Part shown: one piece after another, positions 4,921 to 5,645 of the stretch
Layout of the letters: the number at the start of each line of letters is the position of its first letter
How positions within the stretch are numbered: the stretch's first letter is position 1
DNA from: Candidatus Omnitrophota bacterium
Lineage (GTDB): Bacteria > Omnitrophota > Gorgyraeia > B26-G9
Direction of reading: 5' to 3'
Length of the DNA stretch: 5,645 nucleotides
Assembly: GCA_022013205.1 (NCBI GenBank)
Contig: JAKLQT010000034.1
Coordinates: 1-5,645 of the forward strand
Program-made: the position numbers and the translations under genes
The notes under the pieces: generated by a model
The model's input: the letters and a program-made list of their open reading frames with translations, nothing else
Databases searched by the model: none
What the model was told of the DNA's origin: nothing

Positions 4921-4962
4921 AAAATCAAGCACCTAGGAAACCATTCCTAAGTGCTTGATTTT
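4921..4962 (-). terminator. Strong hairpin terminator after the prepilin-like gene (possibly bidirectional)
   Basis: AAAATCAAGCAC (4921-4932) and GTGCTTGATTTT (4951-4962) form a perfect 12-bp stem. It extends by TAGGA/TCCTA (4934-4938 with 4945-4949) past one mismatch, with loop AACCAT. On the minus strand it ends in GAUUUUUAA, a typical intrinsic terminator tail, 34 nt after the prepilin stop codon. The A-rich 5' arm makes it potentially active in both directions. Confidence 0.85.
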
Positions 4963-4996
4963 ATGTCAAAATTATTTCTAAAACTCAAGGCTGTGC

Positions 4997-5455
4997 TCAA
5001 CCTCCCGGAACATATTCCACATGCCCGTCTATAGAAAGTTTATTTCTGCCTCCTCCATGAATAGTTGTTGTATCCTCAACCATAAAGGTACCTGAAGGAT
5101 CCGTTAATGCCGGTTGGGTATAAGAATAGTCTCCGCCTGTAGGCACCCCCCCTAAATCACTCAATAGAGTGCCGGTACTGGGACAGACAAAAACTTTAAG
5201 ATTATCAATATAGCAATCGTTCAGATTTGCCGCATCATAAAGAACATCCAGATCAGGTGGAAAAGCATCATTGTAATCAAGCCGATATAAAGCAACCGCT
5301 AAGCCTATTTGCTTTAAGTTGTTCATACAGCTTGTCCTGCGGCCCTGTTCCCTCGCCTTACCCAATGCAGGCAAAAGAAAGCCCGCTAAAATAACAATAA
5401 CTGCCATTACAACAAGTAATTCAATAAGCGTAAACCCTTTTTTCTTTCTTAACAT
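4997..5455 (-). CDS. Prepilin-like protein (type IV pilin / pseudopilin N-terminus) with H-X9-DG motif
   Basis: The 152-residue product begins MLRKKKGFTLIELLVVMAVI. It has a short basic leader, a prepilin peptidase site between G7 and F8, Glu at mature position 5 (E12), and a hydrophobic helix to about residue 30. This marks it as a type IV pilin or type II secretion pseudopilin, exported to the inner membrane and processed by PilD-type peptidase. The continuation SCMNNLKQIGLAVALYRLDY (42-61) is typical of the large prepilin-like families of PVC-group bacteria. H133 followed by nine residues and D143-G144 fits the prepilin H-X9-DG domain. Cysteines at 43, 81 and 91 could form disulfides. Start ATG 5455 has AAGGAGG with GGAGG at 5466-5462, 6-nt spacing. 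It is monocistronic by appearance: its own promoter upstream and a terminator downstream. Pilus, secretion or surface role cannot be decided. Confidence 0.93.
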   Translation of the reverse strand: MLRKKKGFTLIELLVVMAVIVILAGFLLPALGKAREQGRRTSCMNNLKQIGLAVALYRLDYNDAFPPDLDVLYDAANLNDCYIDNLKVFVCPSTGTLLSDLGGVPTGGDYSYTQPALTDPSGTFMVEDTTTIHGGGRNKLSIDGHVEYVPGG

Positions 5456-5645
5456 AACTTACCTCCTTTTTTGGGTTGTAATAAAATATAGCATAACTTT
5501 TCCGCCCTGTCAAGAATAATTCTGGCAAGCTTTTTTTTGCTGATTTCATAATGTTTTTTCACATTTTTACCATCGATCAAAAATGCCGTAACTTGATTCT
5601 TACCAAAAGGAACGCTCTTTTTTGAGTAAATGTTGGCTACAATAA
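5449..5645 (-). CDS. Doubtful partial open frame entering from the right edge
   Basis: The minus strand is open from the window edge to a TAA at 5451-5449, giving 64 residues beginning IVANIYSKKSVPFGKNQVTA and including a Lys-rich stretch and ending GGKLC. It has no ATG start within the window. Its end overlaps the prepilin start by 7 nt, and the promoter and ribosome binding site of that gene lie inside it. It may be the C-terminus of an unrecognised gene, or merely a chance frame in A-rich intergenic DNA. I do not recognise the sequence, and the embedded promoter argues against coding in the last third. If it is not coding, 5514-5645 holds nothing else I can identify. Confidence 0.3.
   Translation of the reverse strand, partial: IVANIYSKKSVPFGKNQVTAFLIDGKNVKKHYEISKKKLARIILDRAEKLCYILLQPKKGGKLC
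5485..5513 (-). promoter_or_regulatory. Sigma70-type promoter of the prepilin-like gene
   Basis: On the minus strand a perfect -35 box TTGACA (5513-5508) is separated by exactly 17 nt from TATATT (5490-5485; 5 of 6 matches to consensus). A TGC directly before the -10 box gives an extended -10. Transcription would start near 5478, about 20 nt before the ATG, with the ribosome binding site in between. This is the strongest promoter in the window and suggests high expression of the prepilin-like protein. Confidence 0.85.

Noticed and set aside
1..5645. CRISPR array, insertion sequence or prophage
   Set aside because: No regularly spaced repeats, transposase, integrase or phage genes are present.

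Overview
All recognisable genes in this window lie on the minus strand, so transcription runs from high to low coordinates. The core is the conserved translation cluster thrS - infC - rpmI - rplT - pheS (ThrRS, IF3, L35, L20, PheRS alpha), the same order as in E. coli. pheS is cut by the left edge. No plus-strand gene is convincing.

Layout from right to left. 5645-5449: an open frame entering from outside the window, of doubtful coding status. 5513-5485: a near-consensus sigma70 promoter. 5455-4997: a small prepilin-like protein with an H-X9-DG C-terminus. 4962-4921: a strong hairpin terminator. 4908-4834: tRNA-Cys(GCA). 4745-4663: tRNA-Leu(UAA). 4601-3900: a class I SAM-dependent methyltransferase-like gene whose stop codon lies inside tRNA-Val(GAC) at 3909-3833. 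3680-1953: thrS, without the usual N-terminal TGS domain. 1928-1419: infC, which must start at AUU. 1274-1077: rpmI. 936-583: rplT. 532-1: pheS. Both intergenic spacers flanking rpmI (about 140 nt each) hold extensive inverted repeats and are candidates for the r-protein autoregulatory structures known in this operon elsewhere.

The organism is a bacterium of moderate to low G+C by eye. Prepilin-like proteins with an H-X9-DG motif are typical of Planctomycetes, Verrucomicrobia, Lentisphaerae and related uncultured lineages such as Omnitrophota. I lean towards a PVC-type or Omnitrophota-like bacterium, but this is inference from one protein and general sequence style.

Functionally the window is mostly housekeeping: two aminoacyl-tRNA synthetases, three tRNAs, IF3 and two large-subunit proteins. 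I see no undescribed multi-gene system. The points worth a second look are regulatory and architectural: the AUU start of infC, the structured spacers around rpmI, the methyltransferase/tRNA overlap that would leave a stop-less mRNA after RNase P cleavage, a tRNA-Cys with almost no room for its own promoter, and a trailer complementary to the T-arm of tRNA-Leu.
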